Shown in pieces: positions 1 to 5,800 of a stretch of DNA of 6,895 bases (its first letter is position 1; every line of letters starts with the position of its first letter). The notes beneath the pieces are model-generated. The model ran no database searches, was not told the origin of the DNA, and was given only the letters and a program-made list of their open reading frames with translations. The position numbers were made by a program, and so were the translations under genes. Origin of the DNA: Hyphomonadaceae bacterium (lineage in GTDB: Bacteria > Pseudomonadota > Alphaproteobacteria > Caulobacterales > Aquidulcibacteraceae); assembly GCA_025458365.1 (NCBI GenBank), contig JALOSP010000072.1, positions 1-6,895 of the forward strand, written 5' to 3'.

Positions 1-408
1 CATGATGACCGCACATCCGACAGTGCCGAGGATCTCACGGTTCAGCGCAACCCTGAAATCCTCTATGGTCTGGGCAATCTCATCGAAAATGCGGTCCAGT
101 TCGCCCGCACCCAGGCGACAGTCCATTGCGAGTGGAACAAGAAGGTCATCCGCGTCACCATCGAAGATGACGGGCCAGGCTTCGATCCTGACATCCTCAC
201 CCGTCTGGGTGAGCCTTATGTGACGAGCCGTGGGGAGGGGACCGCCAAGTCGAATGCCCGCGAAGGCATGGGCCTGGGCTTTTTCATCGCCAAGACCATG
301 CTGGAGCGATCGGGTGCCCAGCTGAAGTTCGGCAACCGGATGACACCGGCCAGTGGTGCGCGGGTGCGCGTCGAATGGCCGCGGGACCGATTGGAAATCG
401 TGCGCTAA
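1..408 (+). CDS. regB: RegB/PrrB/ActS-type sensor histidine kinase, C-terminal part (5' truncated)
   Basis: This is the last 135 codons of a histidine kinase, open at the left edge and read in the frame starting at base 1. Only the HATPase_c ATP-binding domain is visible. It has an N box (GLGNLIENAVQFA, residues 23-35, with N26 and N30), a G1 box (DDGPGF, 56-61), an F-box-like GEPYVTSR (70-77) and a G2 box (GMGLGFF, 89-95). The N-box wording and the RegA gene directly downstream point to RegB/PrrB/ActS. In that family the membrane sensor autophosphorylates on a histidine in response to redox or respiratory state and phosphorylates RegA. The phosphorylated histidine, the redox-active cysteine and the membrane segments lie outside the window, so the RegB call leans on context. 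The stop codon is TAA at 406-408. The kinase fold is near certain and the RegB assignment is strong. Confidence 0.9.
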   Translation, partial: HDDRTSDSAEDLTVQRNPEILYGLGNLIENAVQFARTQATVHCEWNKKVIRVTIEDDGPGFDPDILTRLGEPYVTSRGEGTAKSNAREGMGLGFFIAKTMLERSGAQLKFGNRMTPASGARVRVEWPRDRLEIVR

Positions 409-530
409 TGTCGCGGGGCTGGCGGTGGCAGGTGTCACATCGGGTGACCGGGCCCTCCAGTCAGCACCACACACTGCCCGGTCTTGTTGGCGTGCCTGGG
501 CACCATAACAGCCAAGCGTTCACGCGCTCG

Positions 531-552
531 CCGGACAGAATTTGTCTGCCGG
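531..552 (+). promoter_or_regulatory. Hairpin just upstream of the regA ribosome binding site
   Basis: CCGG-A-CAGA pairs with TCTG-CCGG around the loop ATTTG, giving eight base pairs with one bulged A. It ends nine bases before the Shine-Dalgarno sequence of regA. It has no T-tract, so it is not a normal intrinsic terminator. It may be a leader structure affecting regA translation or a DNA operator, but no function is shown. The rest of the 165-nt regB-regA gap holds a short dyad, GTGCC-TG-GGCAC at 492-503, and no convincing promoter. Confidence 0.4.
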
Positions 553-561
553 TGTTGTATC

Positions 562-568
562 GGAGGGA
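562..568 (+). promoter_or_regulatory. Ribosome binding site of regA
   Basis: GGAGGGA lies five bases before the ATG at 574. This sets the start of regA there rather than at upstream in-frame starts near 484, which would add about 30 residues that do not look like the RegA family. Confidence 0.8.
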
Positions 569-573
569 CGACA

Positions 574-1128
574 ATGACCGATGTCATGTCAGCAGCAGCA
601 CTTGAAGACCGTACCCTGCTTGTCATGGATGATGACGGGCCGTTGCGCACGAGGCTTGCCCGCGCGCTTGAAAGCCGGGGGTTCGAAGTCAAGACCGCGT
701 CGGGCGTCCATGAGGCGCTGGAAATCAACCGCACCAGCCCGACAGCCTTTGCCGTGCTCGACATGCGCCTTGAAGATGGCAACGGGCTGACAGTTGTCGA
801 AGACCTGCACGCGCGGCGCCCTGATGCGCGCGTCGTGATGCTGACCGGCTATGGCAATATTGCCACGGCGGTGGCAGCGGTGAAGGCCGGAGCGGTGGAT
901 TATCTTTCGAAGCCCGCCGACGCTGATGACGTTACCAAGGCTTTGCTGGCCAATGGTGACCATCTGCCTGCCCCACCCGACAATCCGATGTCGGCAGACC
1001 GCGTCCGCTGGGAGCATATCCAGCGCGTGTTCGAGCTGTGCAACAATAATGTCTCTGAAACCGCGCGGCGCTTGAACATGCACCGACGCACCTTGCAGCG
1101 CATCCTCGCCAAGCGCGCCCCGCGCTGA
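574..1128 (+). CDS. regA: RegA/PrrA/ActR-family redox response regulator
   Basis: This is a complete 184-aa response regulator, the usual length for RegA/PrrA/ActR. The receiver domain covers about residues 13-125. It has the acidic pocket D19-D20-D21, the phospho-acceptor D63 (VLDMRLEDGNGL), T91 (VVMLTGYGNIATAV) and K113 in DYLSKPADADD. A short Pro-rich linker (PAPPDNP) leads to a Fis-like helix-turn-helix, about residues 138-184, carrying the family signature NVSETARRLNMHRRTLQRI. In studied alphaproteobacteria this protein, phosphorylated by RegB, controls photosynthesis, respiration, carbon and nitrogen fixation and electron-transport genes. The targets in this organism cannot be read from the window. 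It lies 165 nt after regB on the same strand, so either cotranscription or a separate promoter is possible. The recognition helix looks fully canonical. Confidence 0.97.
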   Translation: MTDVMSAAALEDRTLLVMDDDGPLRTRLARALESRGFEVKTASGVHEALEINRTSPTAFAVLDMRLEDGNGLTVVEDLHARRPDARVVMLTGYGNIATAVAAVKAGAVDYLSKPADADDVTKALLANGDHLPAPPDNPMSADRVRWEHIQRVFELCNNNVSETARRLNMHRRTLQRILAKRAPR

Positions 1129-1154
1129 AGGCTTTTACTGCGACAGGCAACAAA

Positions 1155-1180
1155 AAAGGCCGGGAGCGATCCCGGCCTTT
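1155..1180. terminator. Bidirectional intrinsic terminator between regA and the convergent envelope operon
   Basis: This is a perfect 11-bp stem (AAAGGCCGGGA / TCCCGGCCTTT) closed by the GNRA-type tetraloop GCGA. On the minus strand it ends in TTTTTTG, a run of six T (complement of 1152-1157), serving the gene that ends at 1203. On the plus strand it is followed by only a short T-run inside the stem (CCTTTCTG), serving regA, which ends at 1128. The structure is seen directly, and it should be stronger for the minus-strand operon. Confidence 0.9.
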
Positions 1181-1202
1181 CTGATATGTCAGGTCCGACG
1201 CT

Positions 1203-2060
1203 TCAGGTCTGGTTGGGCTGCGGTGCTTCGCCCTTGGCCAGCCGGAAACACTGGTCGACCCAGTTTTCCCGGTAAACCCGCGACCCGAAGGTCGGCAGGT
1301 TGTTGGCCAGCCAGGCGAGTTCGGGTGCGCCCATGCTGGCGATCTGGCGGAAATAGTAGATGCCCTGCTCATTGAGCCAGTCGCTGTTCTTCGGACCCAC
1401 ACCGACGATGTCGCGCAGATTGTCAACCGTGGCCCCCTTGCGAACGCGGGCTGGCTTCTTGCCGGCACCAGCTGCAACGATCTGGGCTTCAAGGTCAGCG
1501 GCACTGAGGTCGGCCAAGGGCGAACGGGTCAGCTCTTCATTGCTGGCGGGCATCTCGGTCTTGACGGCTTTCGGCTTGGGCGCAGCTTTCGGCTTGGCGG
1601 CAGCCTTGGTCGCCGCAGCCCCGACAACCGCACCAGCTGCGGCGGCTGCCAGCGGACTGGCGGTGCTGCCAGCAGACGTGTTCTGCTCTTCCAGGAACTT
1701 CACGCGGCTTTCCAGATAGCGGTTGCGCCATTCCAGTGTGGCTTTGGCCTCGTCATCGGCGCCACCGGCAAGCTTCGCGTTCTCTTCGACAAGACGGCCG
1801 GCATTGACGCGTGCCTCAGCCAATTCGGCTTCAAGGGCAGCGATCTTGCGGTCGGAATCGCCACTGAACGCTGCGGCACCGGCCAGGCCAACGGCGCCGC
1901 CTCCCGCCGCAGCAGCGGTCAGCCGGGCGTTTTCGTCACGCAAATTGGCCAGTTCTTCTGCATTGCCCCGGCATTTGCACAGGTCCAGCAGCCAGGCGAT
2001 CCCGAAACCCAGCGCGGCAGCCAGGAGCAGATAGATGATCATTTGTCCGATCAGGTACAT
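1203..2060 (-). CDS. Membrane-anchored coiled-coil protein with C-terminal helix-hairpin-helix-type domain
   Basis: The product is 285 aa. An N-terminal hydrophobic segment (about residues 3-25) is followed by a CKC motif (residues 28-30), probably at the inner-membrane face. Predicted helical or coiled-coil stretches follow at about 33-50 and 69-127, rich in Ala, Glu, Leu and Arg and interrupted by a Gly/Ala patch at 49-64. An Ala/Lys/Pro linker covers about 130-170. The C-terminal domain, about 211-280, contains VDNLRDIVGVGPKN, then NEQGIYYFRQIA and ENWVDQCFRLAKG. This resembles the COG3743-type helix-hairpin-helix domain, sometimes named 'flap endonuclease-1-like', found at the end of many alphaproteobacterial membrane and ribosomal-protein-associated proteins. 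A GVGP hairpin suggests nucleic-acid or protein binding. No nuclease acidic cluster is evident, so I do not call an enzyme. The ATG at 2058-2060 is preceded by GAGGGG with 8-nt spacing (2069-2074). It lies 32 nt downstream of the OmpA-family gene and is probably in the same transcript. Confidence 0.85.
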   Translation of the reverse strand: MYLIGQMIIYLLLAAALGFGIAWLLDLCKCRGNAEELANLRDENARLTAAAAGGGAVGLAGAAAFSGDSDRKIAALEAELAEARVNAGRLVEENAKLAGGADDEAKATLEWRNRYLESRVKFLEEQNTSAGSTASPLAAAAAGAVVGAAATKAAAKPKAAPKPKAVKTEMPASNEELTRSPLADLSAADLEAQIVAAGAGKKPARVRKGATVDNLRDIVGVGPKNSDWLNEQGIYYFRQIASMGAPELAWLANNLPTFGSRVYRENWVDQCFRLAKGEAPQPNQT

Positions 2061-2092
2061 GGTGTTTTCCCCTCAGATTTCTGGTGGCCGGC

Positions 2093-2905
2093 TTATTGTG
2101 CGGCAGGGGCTGCGGTTGCAGCGGTGATTTTGAATTCGGTGCGACGGTTCTTGGCATGGGCTGCCGAGTTCATGGCGGTGTCGAGCGGCGCGCTCTCGCC
2201 ATAACCGCGGGCAGTCAGCTGAGTGGCCGCAACCCCCTTGCCGGTCAGATAGGCGACGACCGATTCGGCGCGGGCCTGGCTGAGCGGGGTGTTGATGCTT
2301 TCCGGCCCCTGCACATCGGTATGGCCACCGACCTCGATGGCAAAGCCCGCGCACTCCTTTGCCACGCCAGCCACCTGATCAAGCACAGCTTGACCCGCGA
2401 TGATCTCGGCCCGGTTCTTGGCAAAGTTGACGGGACCCGATGCCGCTGCAGCATTCAGCCGGGTCTGGCAATCGGCCGCCTGTGCATTGGTTTCCGTGAT
2501 CGGCGCTGCAGGGGCGGCCGGGGCTGCAGGTGCAGCCGGAGCCGCAGGTGCGACCGAGGCGGCCTGCGCGACTGCCGCGCCTGCAACAGTCATGTCGCAC
2601 GCCACCCGCGAGATCACGCCAGGCATGCCGATCATCTGCCGCTCGGTGGCTGCATCGGTGGCGGCCTTGCAGGCCGCATCACGTGCAGTCGCATTGGGTG
2701 CATCGCCGGTGATGCGCAGCACCGAACCATCCACTTGCGCGCGGCCATAGAGATGGCCATTGGTTTCCAGCGCGCTCTGCCCGAGTGATGTCACGTCATT
2801 GCGCATTCCCGGCGCCATGCCTGCTGCGAGCCAGCCGAGAAGGCCCAGACCCAGAAGGCCCAGGAGCATCCATGGCCAGCATGAGAAATATGAGCGTTCT
2901 TCCAT
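2093..2905 (-). CDS. Membrane-anchored BON-like/OmpA C-terminal domain protein (peptidoglycan binding)
   Basis: The product is 270 aa. A single hydrophobic anchor (about residues 10-32, WPWMLLGLLGLGLLGWLAAG) has no visible signal-peptidase or lipobox site, so it is probably an inner-membrane protein with a periplasmic body. Residues about 38-108 resemble a BON domain (YGRAQVDGSVLRITGDAP, then an Ala-rich helix), with C79 and C103 able to form a disulphide. A linker of AAP repeats covers 119-135. The OmpA-C domain, about 145-262, has a conserved GHTD (195-198 region, D197), PLSQARAESVVAYL (207-220), GVAATQLTARGYGE (224-237) and NRRTEF (253-258). D197 and R254/R255 are the expected diaminopimelate-contacting residues. 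The family anchors the envelope to peptidoglycan, and a tandem BON-OmpA plan is known from mycobacterial OmpATb. It is the first gene of the minus-strand operon. Confidence 0.92.
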   Translation of the reverse strand: MEERSYFSCWPWMLLGLLGLGLLGWLAAGMAPGMRNDVTSLGQSALETNGHLYGRAQVDGSVLRITGDAPNATARDAACKAATDAATERQMIGMPGVISRVACDMTVAGAAVAQAASVAPAAPAAPAAPAAPAAPITETNAQAADCQTRLNAAAASGPVNFAKNRAEIIAGQAVLDQVAGVAKECAGFAIEVGGHTDVQGPESINTPLSQARAESVVAYLTGKGVAATQLTARGYGESAPLDTAMNSAAHAKNRRTEFKITAATAAPAAQ

Positions 2906-2908
2906 TAT

Positions 2909-2915
2909 CCCCTCC
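2909..2915 (-). promoter_or_regulatory. Ribosome binding site of the OmpA-family gene
   Basis: On the minus strand this reads GGAGGGG, three bases before the ATG at 2903-2905 (five bases from the GGAGG core). It fixes the start at the residue before EERSYF, which directly precedes the membrane anchor. An in-frame start near 3019 would add 38 residues across this site and is disfavoured. Confidence 0.8.
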
Positions 2916-3007
2916 GAGACTCTCTTGGCACGGTGCAGGCTGCCGATCCCCACTTGCCAGAATGCCGCACCCGCCTCGGTTGTCATCCATTTCGATTGTG
3001 TGCCGAT

Positions 3008-3013
3008 GGTCAA
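3008..3013 (-). promoter_or_regulatory. Possible -35 element of the OmpA-family operon
   Basis: The minus strand reads TTGACC here, about 100 nt upstream of the OmpA-family start. The matching -10 position (ATGGAT or AATGGA at 16-17 nt spacing) is poor, so this is a weak candidate only. The 202-nt divergent gap between this operon and the trmH-type gene (2906-3107) shows no other clear regulatory sites. Confidence 0.25.
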
Positions 3014-3107
3014 GCCCATTCGCGTGTGTGGTTAAGCGTATGTTTGGAAAAATGCAGAGACTCCCCGGTATTCGCTGCAATTGGTCACGCACTCCGGTGT
3101 ACGCGGC

Positions 3108-3917
3108 ATGATCCGGTCGATCAGCAGTGCGGCCAATCCGCTGGTCAAGCTCGCCCGCGCGCTGGACCGCAAGAAGGCCCGCACCGAGACCGGCCTGTTC
3201 GTTGCCGAAGGTGCCCGCCATGTGACAGAAGGGCTGGATCGTGGCTGGCGGCTGCATGCCGTGCTGGCCGCGGAATCGGCGGTGGACAGGCCACAGGTGC
3301 GCGCACTCCTGACGCGGGCCGATGCGACGGGCGCCGAAGCCGTCACACTGCCCGACCATCTGCTCGAAACCCTGACCCATCGCGACAATGCCCAGAGCGT
3401 GATCGGGCTGTTTCGCCAGCAATTGGGTGACCTTGAAGCCTTCGATACCAGCCGTCCGCTGATCGCGCTGGAGGCCCCGCGCGATCCCGGCAATCTGGGG
3501 ACCATCATCCGCACCGCTGACAGCACCGGGTGCGCTGGCGTGGTGTTGCTGGGTGTCAGTTGCGATCCGTTTTCCATGGAGAGCGTGCGGGCGAGCATGG
3601 GCAGCGTGTTTGCCATGCCGGTCGTCAGGGCCGAAGCTGCAGGCTTTTTCGATTGGGCCGATGCACATGGCGTGCGGGTGTTTGGCACATCGCTGGAAGG
3701 CTCCCAACGCCACACCGACACGGACCTGACAGGCCCGGTCGCCATCCTGATGGGCACCGAGCAATCAGGCCTGACGGCAGACAGCGCGGCGCGCTGCAGC
3801 GGGCTGATCCGGCTGCCAATGGCCGGTGGCGCCGACAGCCTCAACCTTGGTATTGCAACCGCCGTGACCGTCTATGAAGTCTGGCGGCAGCGGGGATTTG
3901 ATGGCGCGCGATTCTAG
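3108..3917 (+). CDS. TrmH/SpoU-family RNA 2'-O-ribose methyltransferase
   Basis: The product is 269 aa and should transfer a methyl group from S-adenosylmethionine to a ribose 2'-OH in tRNA or rRNA. An N-terminal substrate-binding domain (about residues 27-104, ETGLFVAEGARHV onward) precedes the SPOUT knot domain, about 115-262. Motif 1 is PRDPGNLGTIIRTADSTG (124-141, with N129 and R135). Motif 2 is GPVAILMGTEQSGLT (209-223, E218). Motif 3 is IRLPMAGGADSLNLGIATAV (234-253, with S244 and N246). The ATG at 3108 is chosen because MIRSISSAANPLVKLARAL matches the usual family N-terminus. A TTG at 3081 is in frame but adds nine residues without family character. Neither start has a good Shine-Dalgarno sequence. 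The exact RNA target (RlmB-, TrmH- or TsnR-like) cannot be decided from sequence. The end overlaps the next gene by 17 nt. Confidence 0.93.
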   Translation: MIRSISSAANPLVKLARALDRKKARTETGLFVAEGARHVTEGLDRGWRLHAVLAAESAVDRPQVRALLTRADATGAEAVTLPDHLLETLTHRDNAQSVIGLFRQQLGDLEAFDTSRPLIALEAPRDPGNLGTIIRTADSTGCAGVVLLGVSCDPFSMESVRASMGSVFAMPVVRAEAAGFFDWADAHGVRVFGTSLEGSQRHTDTDLTGPVAILMGTEQSGLTADSAARCSGLIRLPMAGGADSLNLGIATAVTVYEVWRQRGFDGARF

Positions 3918-4845
3918 ACAATTCACACCCGTTGCCAATGCCGTGCGCACCGTGCCCGTGATCGTGGCCGACGACTGGAGCGACTATCGCCTGATCGACA
4001 GCGGCAATGGTCGCAAGCTGGAGCAATACGGCCCCTACCGGATGATCCGGCCGGACAGTCAGGCCCTGTGGCCGCCGCGCCTGCAACCGTCGGATTGGGC
4101 AGCCGATGCGGAGTTTTCCGGCAGCGATGATGGCGATGCCGGGCGCTGGCAGTTTCACAAGCGGGTGCCCGACACCTGGCCCATGACCTGGAACGGCATG
4201 CGGTTTCACGCCCGCTGCACCCCGTTCCGCCATCTGGGCGTGTTTCCCGAACACAGCGTCCACTGGAACTGGGCCTGCAGCCAGATCGCCAAGGCGCAAG
4301 CGTTCGCGCCGGGCCACCAGCCGCGCGTGCTCAACCTGTTTGGCTACACCGGTCTGGCCAGCCTCGCCTGCGCACGGGCCGGTGCCCATGTGACCCATGT
4401 GGATGCCTCGAAGAAGGCGGTGGCCTTTGCCCGCGAAAACCAGGCACTGGCCGGTCTGAATGACAGGCCGATCCGCTGGCTGGTCGAGGATGCCTTCCGC
4501 TATGTGCAGCGCGAACAGCGCCGTGGCGCGGTCTATGACGGCATCATCCTCGACCCGCCCAAACACGGGCGCGGCCCCAATGGCGAGATCTGGAAACTGG
4601 AAGAAGGCCTGCAGGACCTGCTGGATAGTTGCGCCGCGCTGCTCGGCGGCCCGGTGCCCTTCATGATCACCACGGTCTATGCCGTTCGCCTCAGCCTTCT
4701 GGCACTGGAAAACTGCATGGCCGCGGCGCTGGCAGGTCGCACCGGGGTGCTGGAAGCGGGCGAAATGGCGATCCCGGAAGGCGACGGCGCACGGCTGCTG
4801 CCAACCGCGATCCATGCGCGCTGGAGCGGGGCGGATTGCGGGTGA
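3901..4845 (+). CDS. Class I SAM-dependent methyltransferase, COG1092 (RlmI/RlmK-like)
   Basis: The product is 314 aa. The Rossmann methyltransferase core starts near residue 140. Motif I is RVLNLFGYTGLASLACARAG (142-161). The acidic residue after strand 2 is D168 (VTHVDASKKAVAFA). The adenine-side acidic motif is LVEDAFRYV, and motif IV is ILDPPKHGRGPNGEIWKLEE (216-235, with D218-P219-P220). This resembles RlmI-type rRNA methyltransferases, but the region where RlmI carries its catalytic cysteine reads MITTVYAVRLS with no cysteine, so a 5-methylcytosine reaction is doubtful. The N-terminal 140 residues (for example DYRLIDSGNGRKLEQYGPYR) are a family-specific region and not a clear PUA domain. 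The ATG at 3901 overlaps the trmH-type gene in a different frame and has GGGG seven bases upstream. An ATG at 3874 is in frame but lies deep in the preceding gene. Substrate is unknown, probably RNA. Confidence 0.88.
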   Translation: MARDSRQFTPVANAVRTVPVIVADDWSDYRLIDSGNGRKLEQYGPYRMIRPDSQALWPPRLQPSDWAADAEFSGSDDGDAGRWQFHKRVPDTWPMTWNGMRFHARCTPFRHLGVFPEHSVHWNWACSQIAKAQAFAPGHQPRVLNLFGYTGLASLACARAGAHVTHVDASKKAVAFARENQALAGLNDRPIRWLVEDAFRYVQREQRRGAVYDGIILDPPKHGRGPNGEIWKLEEGLQDLLDSCAALLGGPVPFMITTVYAVRLSLLALENCMAAALAGRTGVLEAGEMAIPEGDGARLLPTAIHARWSGADCG

Positions 4846-4962
4846 GGAGGCACCGGCGTGGCCTTCAACGCGGGTTGTATTTGGGATAGCATGAACCGCA
4901 TCACCTTTGACGCCCCCCATTTTGCATCCAGCTCCAAAGCCAGTCCCGATGACAAACAGCCC

Positions 4963-4985
4963 ACCGCCAAGCGCTCTGCGGTTTT
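4963..4985 (+). terminator. Weak terminator-like hairpin after the methyltransferase pair
   Basis: ACCGC pairs with GCGGT around a 10-nt loop and is followed directly by TTTG. With only five base pairs it is weak. Its T-run is also the start of the TTGACT element at 4984, so the end of one unit may abut the promoter of the next. Confidence 0.3.
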
Positions 4986-5014
4986 GACTTCCAACATCGG
5001 GCGTGCGGGACTAT
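4984..5014 (+). promoter_or_regulatory. Promoter-like element upstream of the trcR leader
   Basis: TTGACT at 4984-4989 fits an alphaproteobacterial -35 well. The best -10 candidate is GACTAT at 5009-5014, with a long 19-nt spacer. Transcription would begin near 5020 and give a leader of about 80 nt before the ATG at 5105. The -35 match is good and the -10 is poor, so treat this as a candidate. The upstream part of the intergenic region (4846-4983) shows no supported gene. Confidence 0.4.
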
Positions 5015-5029
5015 GGGGATGGACGAGAG

Positions 5030-5044
5030 GGCAGGGTCACTGCC
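5030..5044 (+). promoter_or_regulatory. Small hairpin in the trcR leader
   Basis: GGCAG pairs with CTGCC around the loop GGTCA. It lies between the proposed transcription start and the larger terminator-like hairpin at 5062-5081. It is short and could be incidental, but its position as the first of two leader hairpins is worth noting. Confidence 0.3.
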
Positions 5045-5061
5045 GCCCCTTTCCAAGGTTT

Positions 5062-5091
5062 GCCCGGCCGCAGTGCCGGGCCGTTTTATTT
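5062..5091 (+). terminator. Terminator-like hairpin immediately before the trcR ribosome binding site
   Basis: GCCCGGC (5062-5068) pairs perfectly with GCCGGGC (5075-5081) around a 6-nt loop, followed by CGTTTTATTT. This has the form of a Rho-independent terminator. It ends only two to three bases before the GGAG site at 5094-5097 of the DUF1013 gene. That leaves no room for a separate promoter after it, so it probably lies in the mRNA leader as an attenuator. Alternatively it ends a short RNA that starts near 5020, or terminates the upstream unit. Confidence 0.65.
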
Positions 5092-5093
5092 CT

Positions 5094-5097
5094 GGAG
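5094..5097 (+). promoter_or_regulatory. Ribosome binding site of trcR
   Basis: GGAG with 7-nt spacing to the ATG at 5105. The in-frame ATG at 5099 is only one base away from it and is therefore disfavoured, as is the GTG at 5003, which would read through the terminator-like hairpin. Confidence 0.65.
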
Positions 5098-5104
5098 CAT
5101 GCCG

Positions 5105-5752
5105 ATGTCCGACATCCTGATGCCGAAAGCCACCGCCGTCTGGCTGATCGACAACACCGCTTTGACCTTCGAGCAGATCGCCGCCTTCTGCGGGCTGCAC
5201 CCGCTGGAAGTCAAAGGCATCGCCGATGGCGACGTGGCCATGGGTGTGCGCGGGCTGGACCCGATCACCAACATGCAGCTGACCCGCGACGAGATCGCCC
5301 GTGCCGAGGCCAATCCGGCCTATGTGCTGAAGCTGCATGAAGGGCGCAAGCTGAACCTGCCGCCGGTGAAGAAGCGCGGCGGGCGCTACACCCCGATCTC
5401 GCGCCGCCAGGACCGCCCGGACGCCATCGCCTGGTTCCTGCGCAATCACCCGGAAGTCACCGATGCCCAGATCGGCAAGCTGATCGGCACCACCAAAAGC
5501 ACGATCAACACCGTGCGCGACAAGGCCCACTGGAACAGCGCCAATATCAAGCCGGTCGATCCGGTGACGATCGGCCTGTGCACCCAGATCGAGCTCGATG
5601 CCGTGATCAGGGCCGCAGCACCACGTCGCAAGGTCGAAGTGGTGGAAGAAGATCCTACGCTCGCCCCCGCGGCAGAGACCTCACCCTATGTGGATGAGCG
5701 CGACTATCGCAACTACACTGCCGACAGCGTGTTTGGCCGTCGCGACGATTGA
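5105..5752 (+). CDS. trcR: DUF1013 family, TrcR-type cell-cycle transcriptional regulator
   Basis: The product is 215 aa and soluble. It carries two helix-turn-helix-like segments. The first is at about residues 9-45 (AVWLIDNTALTFEQIAAFCG). The second is at about 106-143 (VTDAQIGKLIGTTKSTINTV, then RDKAHWN). Between them is a basic stretch, LPPVKKRGGRYTPISRRQDR (85-104). The acidic C-terminus ends in DERDYRNYTADSVFG and a short RRDD tail. This matches the DUF1013 family, nearly restricted to Alphaproteobacteria. In Caulobacter the member TrcR tracks with RNA polymerase and supports cell-cycle-controlled transcription; transfer of that role here is inference. It appears to be a single-gene unit with its own leader, and the next gene begins 48 nt downstream on the same strand. 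Confidence 0.9.
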   Translation: MSDILMPKATAVWLIDNTALTFEQIAAFCGLHPLEVKGIADGDVAMGVRGLDPITNMQLTRDEIARAEANPAYVLKLHEGRKLNLPPVKKRGGRYTPISRRQDRPDAIAWFLRNHPEVTDAQIGKLIGTTKSTINTVRDKAHWNSANIKPVDPVTIGLCTQIELDAVIRAAAPRRKVEVVEEDPTLAPAAETSPYVDERDYRNYTADSVFGRRDD

Positions 5753-5800
5753 TGGCGTCGGCGGGTCGCTCGCCTGCCGGTCCTGTGAAAGCGTGTTGCC

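Noticed and set aside
2084..2788. A plus-strand open frame opposite the OmpA-family gene
   Set aside because: It is Cys/Arg/Gly-rich and low in complexity, and the minus strand carries an intact OmpA-C domain.
3032..4920. Several long minus-strand open frames across the two methyltransferase genes
   Set aside because: They are antisense to clear family members with all motifs and have no domain-like sequence of their own.
4677..4997. A minus-strand frame of 106 codons spanning the end of the methyltransferase and the intergenic region
   Set aside because: Most of it is antisense to the methyltransferase, and the remaining part has no visible domain or ribosome binding site.
4846..5104. A known structural RNA such as the signal recognition particle RNA or 6S RNA
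   Set aside because: The conserved signal recognition particle loop motifs are absent, and I see no long 6S-like paired rod with a central bubble.
4858..5340. A 160-codon plus-strand open frame running from the intergenic region into trcR
   Set aside because: It reads through the terminator-like hairpin and over trcR in another frame, and its sequence shows no family resemblance.
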